Assembly: GCA_051530055.1 (NCBI GenBank)
Contig: CM121343.1
Location: forward strand, 5,022,001 to 5,086,000
Direction: 5' to 3'
DNA from: Neoechinorhynchus agilis
Lineage: Eukaryota > Acanthocephala
Length of the DNA: 64,000 bases
Numbering within the stretch: position 1 is the first letter of the stretch; every line of letters begins with the position of its first letter. This document shows positions 47,500 to 58,974 of the stretch, in pieces. The translations under genes and the position numbers were made by a program. The notes under the pieces are model-generated. The model was not told the origin of the DNA and made no database searches. It worked only from the letters and a program-made list of their open reading frames with translations.

Positions 47500-48450
47500 A
47501 ATTAACCCCAAGGATTTTCTCTGTCGATGATTAAAATGATCTTAAAACTGCCGATTGGTTTAGGAGAGGCACAATCTTGTACGCCTTTTGATCTAGGTCG
47601 TTGCTTGGAAGTTTTTAAATATCTGTGAGTTTAAAAACTTACAAGCAACAACCTTTATCAAAAGGCGAACAAGATTGTGTGCCTCTCCGAAAACAATCGG
47701 CAGTTTTAAAATTGAATCATTTTAATCATCGACAGAGAAAATCCTTCCGGTTAATCAAATTATTTGTGTTTGAAAATAATCCCGGTAATAACGTATTTCC
47801 CCTATAAATAAAATATATTATGACCGGGATTTTTTGCAAAAAAGGTATAATTTGATTAACTCGAAGGATTTTCTCTGTCGATGATTAAAATGATTTTATT
47901 TTAAAACTGCCGATTGTTTTCGGAGAGGCACAATCTTGTACGCCTTTTGAACTAGGTCGTTGCTTGTAAGTTTTTAAATATTTGTGAGTTTAAAAACTTA
48001 CAAGCAACGACCTTGACCAAAAGGCGAACAAGGTTGTGTGCCATCGAAAACAATCGGCAGTTTTAAAATAAAATCATTTTAATCATCGACAAAGAAAATC
48101 CTTCGGGTTAATCAAATTATTTGTGTTTGAAAATAATCATGGGTCATAACGTATTTCCCCTATAAATAAAATATATTATGACCGGGATTTTTTGCAAAAA
48201 AGGTATAATTTGATTAACTCGAAGGATTTTCTCTGTCGATGATAAAAATGATTTTATTTTAAAACTGCCGATTGTTTTCGGAGAGGCACACAATCTTCTA
48301 CGCCTTTTGATCTCGGTCGTTGCTTGTAAGTTTTTAAACTCACAAATATTTAAAAACTTCCAAACGACCTTGACCAAAAGGCGAACAAGATTGTGTGCCT
48401 CTCCGAAAACAATCGGCAGTTTTAAAATAAAATCATTTTAATTTCTTCAC
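47500..48450. repeat. Array of foldback (palindromic) elements
   Basis: Three successive long palindromes share the order AAGGATTTTCTCTGTCGATG, ACTGCCGATTG, GAGAGGCACAATCTTG, GCCTTTTGATC(T/A), CGTTGCTTG(T)AAG and then the reverse order. Between them lie smaller palindromes with CCGGTAATAACGTA…TATGACCGGGAT. Spacing is about 370 bp and copies are over 90 percent alike by eye. The same termini occur around 42194-42660. Confidence 0.85.
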
Positions 48451-49281
48451 CATATAAACAACCAATTATATAAATGCACATTCATATTGATTGTGGATCA
48501 AAAATTTGATGGACGATCGTCTAATCAACCGAACTGCGCTTTCATCCTAATTAAAATGAACTGTTTCTAATATAAATTTACGCCCACAATACAGTCGTGA
48601 GAAGGTTTTTCGAACAAGAATAATCAGTTATTTCGTCCTGCGAACTCCACTTTAATTCGGTTTTCCATATTTTTATATAAGTTATTAATCCTTTTGAACT
48701 TGATCCATAAACTTCAGCAGCTTTAGTCTTCACGAATGTCAGCGTTTTTGATCCATGTTCACAGCAAAACAAAGTTGCATTCAAAAATAAACTACGCCGA
48801 GCAAAATATTGTATCTAAAATGTAGATGTGTATCGCAGCTACTTTGCAGCTAATCTTTTTGCCAATCATCAATTGAGATTGCGTTCATAAATCTAATTAA
48901 TTCTATTTATCAATTCTGACGAAGCTAAGCGGCAGAATCTTTGCCTTCTTTTGGATTGTGAATAAAACGTCTTTATTAATCTAGAGAAAATCTCCCGGAA
49001 GAGTAGGAGATGCGGCGATGATCCTAATTCCTGTCCGGGTGAAACATATTTAAATATTTCGAAAGAGGGTCATCCAGAAAGATTTTTTTGTTTTGTAAGG
49101 GAGGTTCGGAAACTATGTGCCACTTTTTGCGAAATATTTTGATCCAAAAAATATGTTTTATCCGGAGGATTATGATGACCAAAACCCCAAAACTTCGCTA
49201 CGAACATAACAATTGATAGCGATGATAAGATTTCATAGTAAATATGTGATTATTGCAAATTTCGTTTTTACAATTAAATAA
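48451..49281. other. Intergenic, no gene seen
   Basis: AT-rich, no supported exon; leads into the 244-bp repeat. Confidence 0.45.
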
Positions 49282-50212
49282 GGATTTACGCTTTTGCAGC
49301 TTCAAAACGCTCGAAGTGCTCCAAAAATATTTAATTTCGGTAAAACGCCAAAAAACGGAGTAGAATCCCACAACCATAAATCTACACTTTTATAAGACGA
49401 TTTCTCGTCGCCAATTACGATCAATGCCTTTTATTTCACAAAATATAAACCAATTAGGCTTCAAAAAGAATTTGATATTGCAAACTTCTTTTGTTCAATT
49501 TATAGTCAATATATTTTTTAAATAGGGATTTACGCTTTTGCAGCTTCAAAACGCTCGAAGTGCTCCAAAAAAATTTAATTTCGGTAAAACGCCAAAAAAC
49601 TGAGTTAGATCCCACAACCATAAATCTACACTTTTATAAGACGATTTCTCGTCGCCAATTACGATCAATGCCTTTTATTTCACAAAATATAAACCAATTA
49701 GGCTTCAAAAAGAATTTGATATTGCAAACTTCTTTTGTTCAATTTATAGTCAATATATTTTTTAAATAGGGATTTACGCTTTTGCAGCTTCAAAACGCTT
49801 GAAATGCTCCAAAAATATTTAATTTCGGTAAAACGCCAAAAAACGGAGTTGAATCCCACAACCATAAATCTACACTTTTATAAGACGATTTCTCGTCGCC
49901 AATTACGATCAAGGCCTTTTATTTCACAAAATATAAACCAATTAGGCTTCAAAAAGAATTTGATATTGCAAACTTCTTTTGTTCAATTTATAGTCAATAT
50001 ATTTTTTAAATTAGGATTTGCGCTTTTGCAGCTTCAAAACGCTTGAAATGCTCCAAAAATATTTAATTTCGGTAAAACGCTAAAAAACTGAGTTGAATCC
50101 TACAAACATTAAATCTACACTTTTATAAGACGATTTCTCGTCGCCAATTACGATCAAGGCCTTTTATTTAAAAAATATAAACCAATTAGGCTTCAAAAAG
50201 AATTTGGCGTCT
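49282..50212. repeat. 244-bp tandem repeat, about 3.8 copies
   Basis: The anchor GGATTT(A/G)CGCTTTTGCAGC starts at 49282, 49526, 49770 and 50014, an exact 244-bp period. Copies differ by a few substitutions. The fourth copy breaks off near 50212 after AGGCTTCAAAAAGAATTTG. Confidence 0.93.
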
Positions 50213-50990
50213 ATCTCTTTTCTGAAATAGTCACCATGTCTGGTGTCAAGTTGTTACGAATATAGTTTTTTTATGAAATTTTGTTTTTGAGTTCGAACTC
50301 CGTTTTTCGTGATGAGTGATGCTGACAATGAAGGTTAATGAGCAGTCAAGTTTTTACTCAGAGCTACGCGACGCCCGGAATTGTATCTATACCGAATAAT
50401 TAACAAATTTCCATTGTATTTATGTTCTGTTCCGAATCATAACTGCCTTTCTTGCTCTCTCTCACACATATTTCTGTTAAATCTTTTACAGTAATAATTT
50501 CGATTCATATGATATCCACAATTAAACTTCAATGTATAATTCCATATCGCTTTATACTGTTTTTGAACATAAATTAATCCGTATTTCAGTTTTTAAGTAC
50601 CAAGCGAATTTCATGAGCAATCGCAAACTTTGCAATTTTTTGATTTATTTTTTTCGCTATACTCTCAACCTGATTTTTGTGCGAGTTTGTCATTTCTCAG
50701 ATTGTATTTAAGCATTTTATTCGGAAGATGACATCAGATTTGTTGACACCTATCAGAGAGTTACTAGGTAAAACCGATAATTTAATTGAGGTGACTTAAT
50801 TTCGTACAAACTTTCTGTCTTTAAAAACAGCCTTAGAACGAATCTTGTAACAACCGCAATGTTGCGAACGAAGACGATTTCAGAAAGATAACACTTAATT
50901 TGAGCAGGTTAAATCGAATGATAAAGGTGAGACACTTTGCCAAGCTATAAATTGAAGTGAATGTTCGATTACTATTATTAGAATATCTAC
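50213..50990. other. Intergenic, 5' flank of the SNARE gene
   Basis: No gene seen. An acceptor-like TATTATTAG lies 10 nt before the start codon at 50991. Confidence 0.4.
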
Positions 50991-51488
50991 ATGGAGATGG
51001 ATAGTTCATGGTCGAAGTCGTTAAAATGTGAGCTTAGGCAATACGAAGAAACTCTCAGTAAGTTGGAAAAGAAGTACCGAGTTTTGATGATTGGGCGATT
51101 CACGCAAAGAAGTGTGCAAAATCGGAATTTATTGCTCTATGATGTTTCAACGAACAGTTCCGATCAAGCACAAGATGATTATGCAAAATCAGTTTCCGTA
51201 ACGCCTGAATCGATCACTTCAAATTTCGAAGAAGTCAATCTCGTCTTGTCCGATACTGTGGCATCAAATGTCAAGATTCTTGCTCGATTGGAATATTCAT
51301 CTGATACATTGACAAAGGCTGGCGATGGACAAAAAATCGATGTCGATCAGCGTCTTACCAAATCAAGGGGTTTGCTGAACAAGCAAGCAAGGAGCTATAT
51401 GATGCAGGCTGCACTTTTCTATCTTCTGACCGTTTTTTTCTTTTTATTGTGTGCTATGGTCGTGTACCACAGGTTACTGATGCCATAG
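50991..51488 (+). CDS. Sec20/BNIP1-like Qb-SNARE
   Basis: Single exon, 165 residues, with a C-terminal membrane anchor (AALFYLLTVFFFLLCAMVVY). The region before it (TVASNVKILARLEYSSDTL, then RLTKSRGLLNKQARSY) follows the Sec20/BNIP1 pattern of an SSxTL element, a short linker and a KSRxLLxK block just before the anchor. Sec20 is part of the ER SNARE complex for Golgi-to-ER transport. The N-terminus is predicted coiled coil (LRQYEETLSKLEKKYRVL). Human BNIP1 is longer (about 228), so the N-terminal domain is short here. Other Q-SNAREs such as Use1 are possible. Confidence 0.62.
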   Translation: MEMDSSWSKSLKCELRQYEETLSKLEKKYRVLMIGRFTQRSVQNRNLLLYDVSTNSSDQAQDDYAKSVSVTPESITSNFEEVNLVLSDTVASNVKILARLEYSSDTLTKAGDGQKIDVDQRLTKSRGLLNKQARSYMMQAALFYLLTVFFFLLCAMVVYHRLLMP

Positions 51489-52303
51489 TTATTCACATCG
51501 ATTGACTTTTTGGAAACATATGCGATTTTGTAAATTTGTGGGCCAAAGTTGGTTGTGTTGATAGATTCCACCACGTGTGCTTTTGAAGTCAAAAATAGAA
51601 AACTCCTGCTTAGGGACATTGCGTGAACACTAAAAGCTTTCCTCATGTAAAGTGCTAAAATTGATCTTCCCTTGCGGTAGTGTGAGAATTTCATGAAGGT
51701 TGAAAGAGGCTTTTTTCAGTGAACAACCAAATTTAGACGGAGTTTGATGATTTTTTTACAAAAGTAGGTCTAGGTAAGAATTTTGAGCTAAATGGAATTG
51801 TCAAACGTTTTTACTGGCGGCTTTTTAGTTTTCCTTCTTGGCAAGAAGCCACCACTCTGATGCATACGGTAAAGAGAGTTTGTACGCATCCCTTTGGATT
51901 CTCAGATACCTCCCCAGGAGGAGGCGGGACTCATCAATGAGGTATTTCGTCCTCTTTGGTTGTGCGTCATTGGCAGTAAGTGGCCATTGTGCGGGTAAAA
52001 ATTGCTAAACTAATAAAGATCGAAGTGCAATTATTAATATCTCGGTGTGAAACAGCGATCATTCCAGCAAGAAACCTTTTAAACGCCGTAGAACTGAACG
52101 ATCGTTGAGATATGATCAAGAAAAGCTTTGAGGAAATGCGTAAATCATCAGTGTGTGTTTTGTTGAGATGCTCGAATGTCTAGGTCGATTTTGGATTCTA
52201 GTTGTTGTTGGCGGCACTATCACTCACGATAGAGAATATTAATTTTGTCGAGTAGAGCTTTAAAGGAGCAAACGACCAGAATCCAGAGTACCACGTTTGA
52301 ATG
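51489..52303. repeat. Intergenic with a SINE-like repeat copy
   Basis: A degenerate repeat at about 51810-52010 shares CTCTGATGCATACGGT(T)AA(A)GAG and a downstream CTTTGGTYGT segment with the copy at 58975-59170, and is related to 54986-55340. The rest shows no gene. Confidence 0.5.
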
Positions 52304-53526
52304 CTAGGAAATTCCAGCTTGGACAAAGAAGAGGTAGGCTACGATGTAGTTCTTAACCATACACAAGCTAACATCGTCCACTCGGTATCCGGGAATGTTC
52401 AACTTCTTTTCGGAGTTTTGAACAAACCCGAAACACTCTGAAGCCTGAAACAAAACGATGGAAGTCTATAAAGGGCTAAAAAGAAGAAGGAGACCTCATT
52501 CGCAAACATAGTTATAATGAATTTAACTGGCTGGAAGCACTTAACAACGCTTTCAACGCATGTTTGCGATAGAGCAACGGAGGCGTTACATTCGAAACTT
52601 GCATAACTAAATCCATCTTCAGGGGTCACATGCACGGTGAAGTATTTAAGTCCCTGAAAGATACAATGACTTAAAATCCAAAATTAAATACTTACATCGG
52701 CCAGGATTGCGTTGCATGAGTATCCGCATGGCTCGAATAGATGCTCATCTACTTCACACTGGTCGAAAATATTTCGCAGTTCTTTGCACTAAAAATGTGA
52801 GAACTATTTGAGAGCGAACGAGCAACAACAGAACACTAACCGGTTTCAGATAATTATCGATTTGTGGATGATGCGGGGAGGAATGTGGAGGTGTATTAAG
52901 CCTAAATGCTTGTGATCTCGGAGAATCGAGTTGTGTCATCATTATTTCTATTGTCTGATCAGGAGCGATTATAGATTTGGACTTGTTCAGAGTGTAAAGA
53001 TGCCAATTGTTTTCGCAATACTTTCCAAACTGAAAAACCAGCTCGCCTTCAAAATAGTTTTCCAAGTATAGAACTTCTTCCTCGAACTTTCGGTGTGGCA
53101 CCGGTTGCAATTCGGGTCTCATAAAGTTTTTCCGAGAGTAAAAAACATCCTCGACACTATCGAAGCCAGCATAATCAGAAGCTAATCTTAATACTTGGGA
53201 CATGCATCGTAACTGAGCGATTGCACCACACGTTTTCAAAATCAAATGTCGCGGACCAATAAAAAGGGAGCTTTCCGATAATACGTAAGCATCAGTGTGA
53301 GTGCCGCGTTGAAAGCTAACAATTTTGCAACCAATGTCTCCAAGGAAACGCTGAATAGCACGACTGTTCAATAAAATCAGGTTGAGTACGAGTGGTTCTA
53401 AAGAACTAACCGAGGAATTCGCCGAAGATCATTATTGGAGGTGATTTGGCCGTCTGCCTTCGTGAACCACAGCTCCAGTAGCTTTTCTGCTCCCTCAAAA
53501 AAACTGAAATCGTTGCTACAGGACAT
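52304..53526 (-). CDS. AMD1: S-adenosylmethionine decarboxylase
   Basis: Produces decarboxylated AdoMet, the aminopropyl donor for spermidine and spermine. Five exons, 53526-53411, 53363-52841, 52788-52696, 52653-52495, 52444-52304, all in phase with GT-AG introns, 343 residues (human 334). It starts with FFEGAEKLLELWF. The proenzyme self-cleavage site YVLSESS is present, the second Ser of which would become the pyruvoyl cofactor. Then come LILKTCG, AGFDSVEDVFYSRKNFMRP, the EPCGYSCNA active-site region, FTVHVTPEDGFSYASFE, and a C-terminus GYRVDDVSLCMVKNYIVAY. All expected catalytic elements are seen. A hexapeptide uORF lies upstream. Confidence 0.94.
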
Positions 53527-53590
53527 CCTTTGAGACTGGATTCTCCGATACACCTAGAAAGCGGGCAACGAGTCTAACCACAAAGCTCTC

Positions 53591-53611
53591 CTATCCCAAC
53601 AAAACGACCAT
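53591..53611 (-). promoter_or_regulatory. Upstream ORF of AdoMet decarboxylase (6 codons)
   Basis: On the minus strand ATG GTC GTT TTG TTG GGA TAG encodes MVVLLG and stops 64 nt before the AMD1 start. Mammalian AMD1 mRNA carries a hexapeptide uORF that mediates polyamine control. The peptide here differs, so only length and position correspond. An acceptor-like CGCTTTCTAG between the two could remove it by trans-splicing. Confidence 0.35.
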
Positions 53612-54985
53612 CTCCTCGTATCACGAGCTAAAAATACGATAATGGGCGTCAGCGCAAACGTGCGCATCTTTTCATGACGAGCCAATCCGCGCAAAACTAG
53701 TCGATACGAAAGTCACATTCTCACTACTTTTGTAAATCCATCTCCAACACGAAATCGCATTGGAAAAACCGTCGACATACAAAGGCGCGATCGTTAAACA
53801 CCTACCAATAATCATTTACGTCACGACTGTTCGCATAATTCAAACACGAAAGAATGTACTCGCATTTCTTAATTTTCGCCCATGACGACATGGGGCTCTC
53901 GTGTAGATGGTGTACGAAATCCCATTAGTAAAATCAATTGTGTCTACTGTTTTTATTTGAAGCCTGACTAACCGGCCTAGGGCCTAGTTTTTTACTATAG
54001 TGGATAACACTTTCCTAGAAGCTATTAGGAAACTCCCTCACTCCTGGAAGCAATGGAACGGCTGACAAAACGCTTAAATTGACAGCTCCGACTTTAAGCG
54101 CCCCGATGGTATTTCTCATGGAAGGAAAATGTCTAATCTGGGATGCGATTGCGTCGATTCGTTGTCGACCTCCAACTTAAGTGATGCTTCGTCAGGAACG
54201 GAAAGGGCATCGATGGCGGTCGAAAGGAGGAAGATTACAAAATACCTGGAGTTGAGCAAATCGCACATCTTCCTTTCAAGGTGGAAACGAATGGAGCATT
54301 CGGTGAAACAGCTCTCAAATTCTGTGGTGAACTGAGGAAACCCTTGATTAAGGCCACAGGCGATCGTAATGCAAGGCCGTACTTTATCCAAAAAATGAGC
54401 ATGACCATGCAAAGAGGGAACACTGCCAGCATCAGACACGGTTCCTCAATGCGGAGTTAAGCATGATTGAGCGGTTCTGCATAATCAACAAAAACTACTT
54501 TATTACTATTGTAGTCAGTTAACGTTTTCCGTGTTATGTTGAATAAAAAAACCACTTTTGTGCTGCGACAGGAGATTTTTCGATCTACTGATGCCAGCTA
54601 CCACAACACTATCGAATTATAATTATTCCTACACATAAACTTCTTCCTTCGAATAAATCTTATGTAGCCGGTGATTCGGATATACGCTGACCACTAATCT
54701 GTTAATCGCAGCAGATCTGGCTAAATTGAAAAGACTTAAGAATTGCCAAAGTGAAAGCCTTCTACTACTCCAGAGGACAACCGCCTGAAATTCCGCAGCA
54801 CGTTTTTAAGCTTCCTGGCGAAACTTCCCTTTGTTTGGAAATACTCCTCCGACTAAGCTGTCAAATCAAGCAAATGGGTAGGACTTGATAATATGTAATC
54901 CGACTCACCTCAATTCTCTATCCACCATGTACCCTTTCCGAACAAATTTCTTCTTCTAACCAGTTACTTTTGATCAGTATTTTTG
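53612..54985. other. Intergenic, no gene supported
   Basis: Open frames 54116-54439 (-) and 54129-54335 (+) overlap on opposite strands and have no recognisable motif. Confidence 0.4.
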
Positions 54986-55340
54986 TATGATTTTTTTGCG
55001 GCTCATAATTTTCCTCCTTGGGCACACAGCCCACCGATCCGGTTTAGGGAAGCGCATAAAATCACACTTGAAACTTTGAACCATACTGTTATGAGTTTTG
55101 TACATCGCTCCGGATCCTCAGATACGCCCGTGAGGCAATCTGCGGTAACGGATTCGAACCCTTTGATCCAAACCGGAGTCAGAAGCTTTAGTCTACTTGA
55201 TTATCTCGATGCAACTACGGAATATACAAACTCTGCCGAATTATTTCATTTATTTGAAGTCTGGCTAACCGGTTACTTTTGATCAGTGTATATGTGTGGC
55301 ACCTGAAGAAGTCCGACGAGACGAAATATTGTGAAAGGGA
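54986..55340. repeat. SINE-like degenerate repeat copy
   Basis: Contains CGCTCCGGATCCTCAGATAC, ACGGATTCGAACCCTTTGATC and a tail ACTACGGAATATACAAACTC, blocks that recur in altered form at 58975-59575. The GGATTCGAACC box resembles a tRNA B-box reversed complement, consistent with a tRNA-derived SINE. The ORF across it is fortuitous. Confidence 0.45.
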
Positions 55341-55539
55341 ATCAATAAATCAATCTCTATTTCTCGTCACGATAACAAAAATAAATCCATGAACTTCTTT
55401 GCAATCTACCATTTTGTGTCGCCCCGCGGCGCTTATATTGAAATCAATGGGTCGTTTTAATTGTTTTCGTAATTTTCCTCATAGACGACTTGATCGCAAA
55501 TGAGGCTTTTATAGCTTCTATTACAGAAATAGAAGGCTA

Positions 55540-56130
55540 AGTGAGGAGAAGTACTTTAATATTTCGTCCTCCACATGGGACTTCTTCAGAATTGCTTGTA
55601 AGTTTTCTGATACGATTTTACCGCCTCAAACTTTTCATCGCGTATTGAACACCTAAAAGACGCTAATACCAAGTCTCAAAAAGACGAACGAGATCGGGTT
55701 GTAAAAACTTACTAGACTTTGCTACGTATTCCGCTCTTATCGGTATTGCACTAAAGAAGATCCTTGAACGAGTACTCTCAATCATCTTAACTAAAACATG
55801 GTTTGCCCTCAATCTTCGTACCACCCCGATCTAGAACTCATCGCCGTATACAGTTTTCAATCCCACAGTTTTTATTTTCTCCTTTTTCCAGCCAAGAACA
55901 ACACTCGCAATTCCTTTCATCCTCCTCTGCTTCCTTTTTCCATACAACCCAATATTCTCGGATATCATCATCCGAAATGAACCCGGGGAAAGACCGTACC
56001 TCACAAACCGACGTGAATAAGCAAACCAATACTGGTTATAAACTCTAAAATCAACAGCTCTGAGACCTATCCTATGGATTGAGTGTTCACGAGGACTCAG
56101 AGATACGTGGGTAATAAAACGTGCTATTGC
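55540..56130 (+). mobile_element. Decayed LINE copy
   Basis: Around 55735-55780 it matches the LINE at 15240-15280 (CTCTTATCG.T.TTGC.CTAAAGAAG, then CGAACGAGT), and at 55900-56120 it matches the LINE 3' end. An internal deletion removed most of the body. Confidence 0.6.
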
Positions 56131-56839
56131 TAAAAACAATATTAAGAGTGAAGTATAAAGCTTGCACAAAGAAGTGGGATCAATAAGCACTTAAATTTTG
56201 TTTTTGATGGCAAATCAGAATGTCAACGCCCAAAAAGAGTTCATGTAGAAATGGAAGTTGAGCGATTTCGCCTAAAACGTAAGCGAAGAATGAGAAAATT
56301 TCTTTAATTCAATCAAAACAGGATACGCATTTTTCTAAAATGGGTTCGAGCAACGAACAAATACAGTAAGCATACTCTAAATATAGTAAAATCAACGACA
56401 TTGTGCGTCACCTTTGTTGTTAAACCCTTAAAACTTCAAATTCACCGCATTTATGCGATAATGTAATAATTCATGTAAATGACTCGTTGGCAAAATCAGC
56501 ATGTTGACTTCGAACCCCAATTCATCGATTTGACATATTGAAGCGCAACTACAAAACTATGGAAGTCCAGCTTTGTGTGTTTAATAACTAAGCAGTAATT
56601 TGCCAAACAAAAAATCTCGTTGTTAAAAAAAGATGTAAGTTTCCTTTAAATTTTTGAGTTCACCTTGGTAATTTCAAGTGAGTAGCGTTCAGACGCGAAT
56701 ACAATAACTCGCTAATTAACCATTAAGTCCTAACTTGAAAATACAGTGTCCTTACGCACTTCAGAGTAAAGCTTACGTTTAAAAACACTTCATGGGGATC
56801 TGAGTTATACAAAATAGATGCCATTACAAAAAGATGTTC

Positions 56840-56945
56840 TCGACTGGGTTTGTTAATTAACAAAGAAAAGGACCTATGTACCTTTTAGTCCTCATGAACA
56901 CTCGAATTTGCAGAATATCGATTTCGGTATTTTAAGATTCGTGCA
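56840..56945 (-). mobile_element. LINE 3'-end fragment (inverted)
   Basis: Minus-strand copy of the shared terminus: TTAACAAAGAAAAGGACCTA followed by TGTACCTTTTAGTCCTCATG and AACACTCG. Confidence 0.55.
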
Positions 56946-57039
56946 GAGATTTGAAGAATTCTTTTCTTAGGTAAGTTGACTGTGGGGCCGTCGGAGTTAC
57001 GGATGCGATTTGCAAAATGGTATGTTAAGAAGTTCTTAA

Positions 57040-57460
57040 AAATTGCCCTTACCGAGGATGGTACAAAACATCAGTTGCTTTCTCTGGAGAGCTTACCTAT
57101 CGATCCCCCCCATCTCAACGATTACCTTTATAAAAAATTTTAGCAAACAATCAAGACGTCTTCTAACCCTACCTCTACAATTTTTACCACATTTTATTCC
57201 TCTTTTAACACGAACACAACATTTGCGATCCCAATTATTTTCGTCCTCCTTCACTTTCTTACCCAATATTCTCGGATATCATCACCCGAAATAAACCGGA
57301 GAGAAGACCCAACCTTACAAACTACCCTGCAATTAATAACCGTTAAAATTTCCACCCAAATCTACAGCCACGTTAATTTTTTCCTTTCAGAACTCAAGTG
57401 TTCATGATACCCCAAGGCAAAACGGATCCTATTCTTTGTACATTAATAATTAAAGCGTAA
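57040..57460 (+). mobile_element. LINE 3'-end fragment
   Basis: Shares AATATTCTCGGATATCATC, CCGAAAT.AACC, GAGAAGACC and a degraded terminus near 57400-57460 with the other copies. Confidence 0.55.
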
Positions 57461-57991
57461 TATTAAATTTATGAAGCATTAATATGATGGTCAATTGGTT
57501 TTAACTCCATCAGATGAAGGAGTGGACAGTTTAAATTCACACGTCGAATGGGCTTACGCTGAGAAGTTATGGTAATTGATTACACAATCCTCTTCAAGGA
57601 TGCCCGTTTTCTACATTTTATAGTCTATCAAAGTTAAGACTGATTAAGTCTATTTGACGGATATCTTTTCTAGTCATTTTTACGCTTCCTTATTCTAAAA
57701 AAATAAAACCAAACTTGACGAAAAATCGATACTCGTTAATGGCGCAAAATTGCGCGAATTTATATAAACGTTTAGGTAGCAAAAAGTGCTGCGTTACTTT
57801 GTTCGGATAAAATTACGCTCGCCAGGATGGAGATTATTGCATCAATTCGGAATTTCCGTGTTTCGAAAAGTCGAAAACGCCGTTTGCCCGTATTGTGTCG
57901 CCTAATACAGGGTGCAGAAGGGTTCAGTTGGATTTAGCACTTAAGATTCCAAAAAAACCCAAGAATAAGCTCCTTGTTTCAGATAACAGAG

Positions 57992-58645
57992 ATGATGTTT
58001 CTCATTGCTGTGATTATTGTAGCGTCCACTTCTACAATACCATCAAGTAGATGTCAATTACGTGAATTACATGCTTACGAAGCTCCCTCTCTTCGGTTTT
58101 CGTTTGAACTACCTGAATATCCAATCGAGTTTAGGCATTATGGGCCGTCCATTTGGGCAACAGCACAAGGCAACGATTCATACAGTTACGATATACTATT
58201 CAACTACATCACTGGTGGGAAGGAACCCGGGGCGGATTTCTTGATGACAACACCCGTCCTGTATGATTTCGGAAGAGATATCAGCATGTTCTACATTCCA
58301 AAAAGGCTTCTTGACGAAAACCTGCAGCCGATAAACATTACCGATAGTGGCTATGACATTAACGTGGAAAGGTGGGAAGGCAGAAGTTTTGCCATACTGA
58401 AATATAGCGGATTTGCGCTCGGTAGCGTAATTCAAGAAGCTACATTGGCACTGGAAAAAATTCTAGACGAGAATTTCTCTAATTTCCTGACATATAAAAA
58501 AGGTACACAAATCAGTGCCGAATTTACGGATCCTCGCGAACAGCAACACCGCCTAAACGAAGTTTGGTTTCCTGTGGGCTTCGTGGACAAGAATGCGGCG
58601 TGTGCCACATTCGCTCGGCTACAAGCCAAGTACTTGAAATGCTAA
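57992..58645 (+). CDS. Secreted SOUL/HEBP family heme-binding protein
   Basis: Single exon, 217 residues from the ATG at 57992; an acceptor-like TTGTTTCAG lies 9 nt upstream. The N-terminus MMFLIAVIIVASTSTIPS is a signal peptide. The mature part has the SOUL pattern: YPIEFRHYGPSIWATA, DILFNYITGGKEPGADFLMT (the family GxNxxxxKIxMTxPV block), TPVLYDF, SMFYIPKRLLDENL, INVERWEGRSFAILKYSGF. SOUL proteins bind heme or related tetrapyrroles. A secreted form in an animal that takes heme from its diet or host could handle extracellular heme, but that is inference. Confidence 0.87.
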   Translation: MMFLIAVIIVASTSTIPSSRCQLRELHAYEAPSLRFSFELPEYPIEFRHYGPSIWATAQGNDSYSYDILFNYITGGKEPGADFLMTTPVLYDFGRDISMFYIPKRLLDENLQPINITDSGYDINVERWEGRSFAILKYSGFALGSVIQEATLALEKILDENFSNFLTYKKGTQISAEFTDPREQQHRLNEVWFPVGFVDKNAACATFARLQAKYLKC

Positions 58646-58974
58646 CCATTTTAAAAGTTCACTTAATAAAGCCATAACTTGGTATGCAGTAATTTGTACA
58701 ACACTTTTAAGAAAAAGCAAAAATCACTTAACCAATAAAAAAAAGCCTTCGATGTGTCACGTACGTTAAGGAAAAGAATCCGAACGTACAAAACCGGGTG
58801 CATAAGTGACACCGACTTGGCATTCTTCGTGTTGGATTCTATAACATCGATTGATATCAATTAAAAATTTCTTTAATACAATTTGAAATGTCAAAGAACA
58901 GGGAAAGATGTAGAGGTTATGGAGACGGGTTTATATGTATGAATTCAAAATAATCAGGGTGACATATTGAAACA

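Noticed and set aside
49560-50046. Two similar ORFs of 69 and 80 codons
   Set aside because: They are the same frame of the 244-bp tandem repeat, including its AT-rich part; no ATG in good context and no domain.
54116-54439. 107-codon minus ORF with a hydrophobic segment
   Set aside because: Overlapping ORFs on the other strand, no splice signals, no family resemblance.
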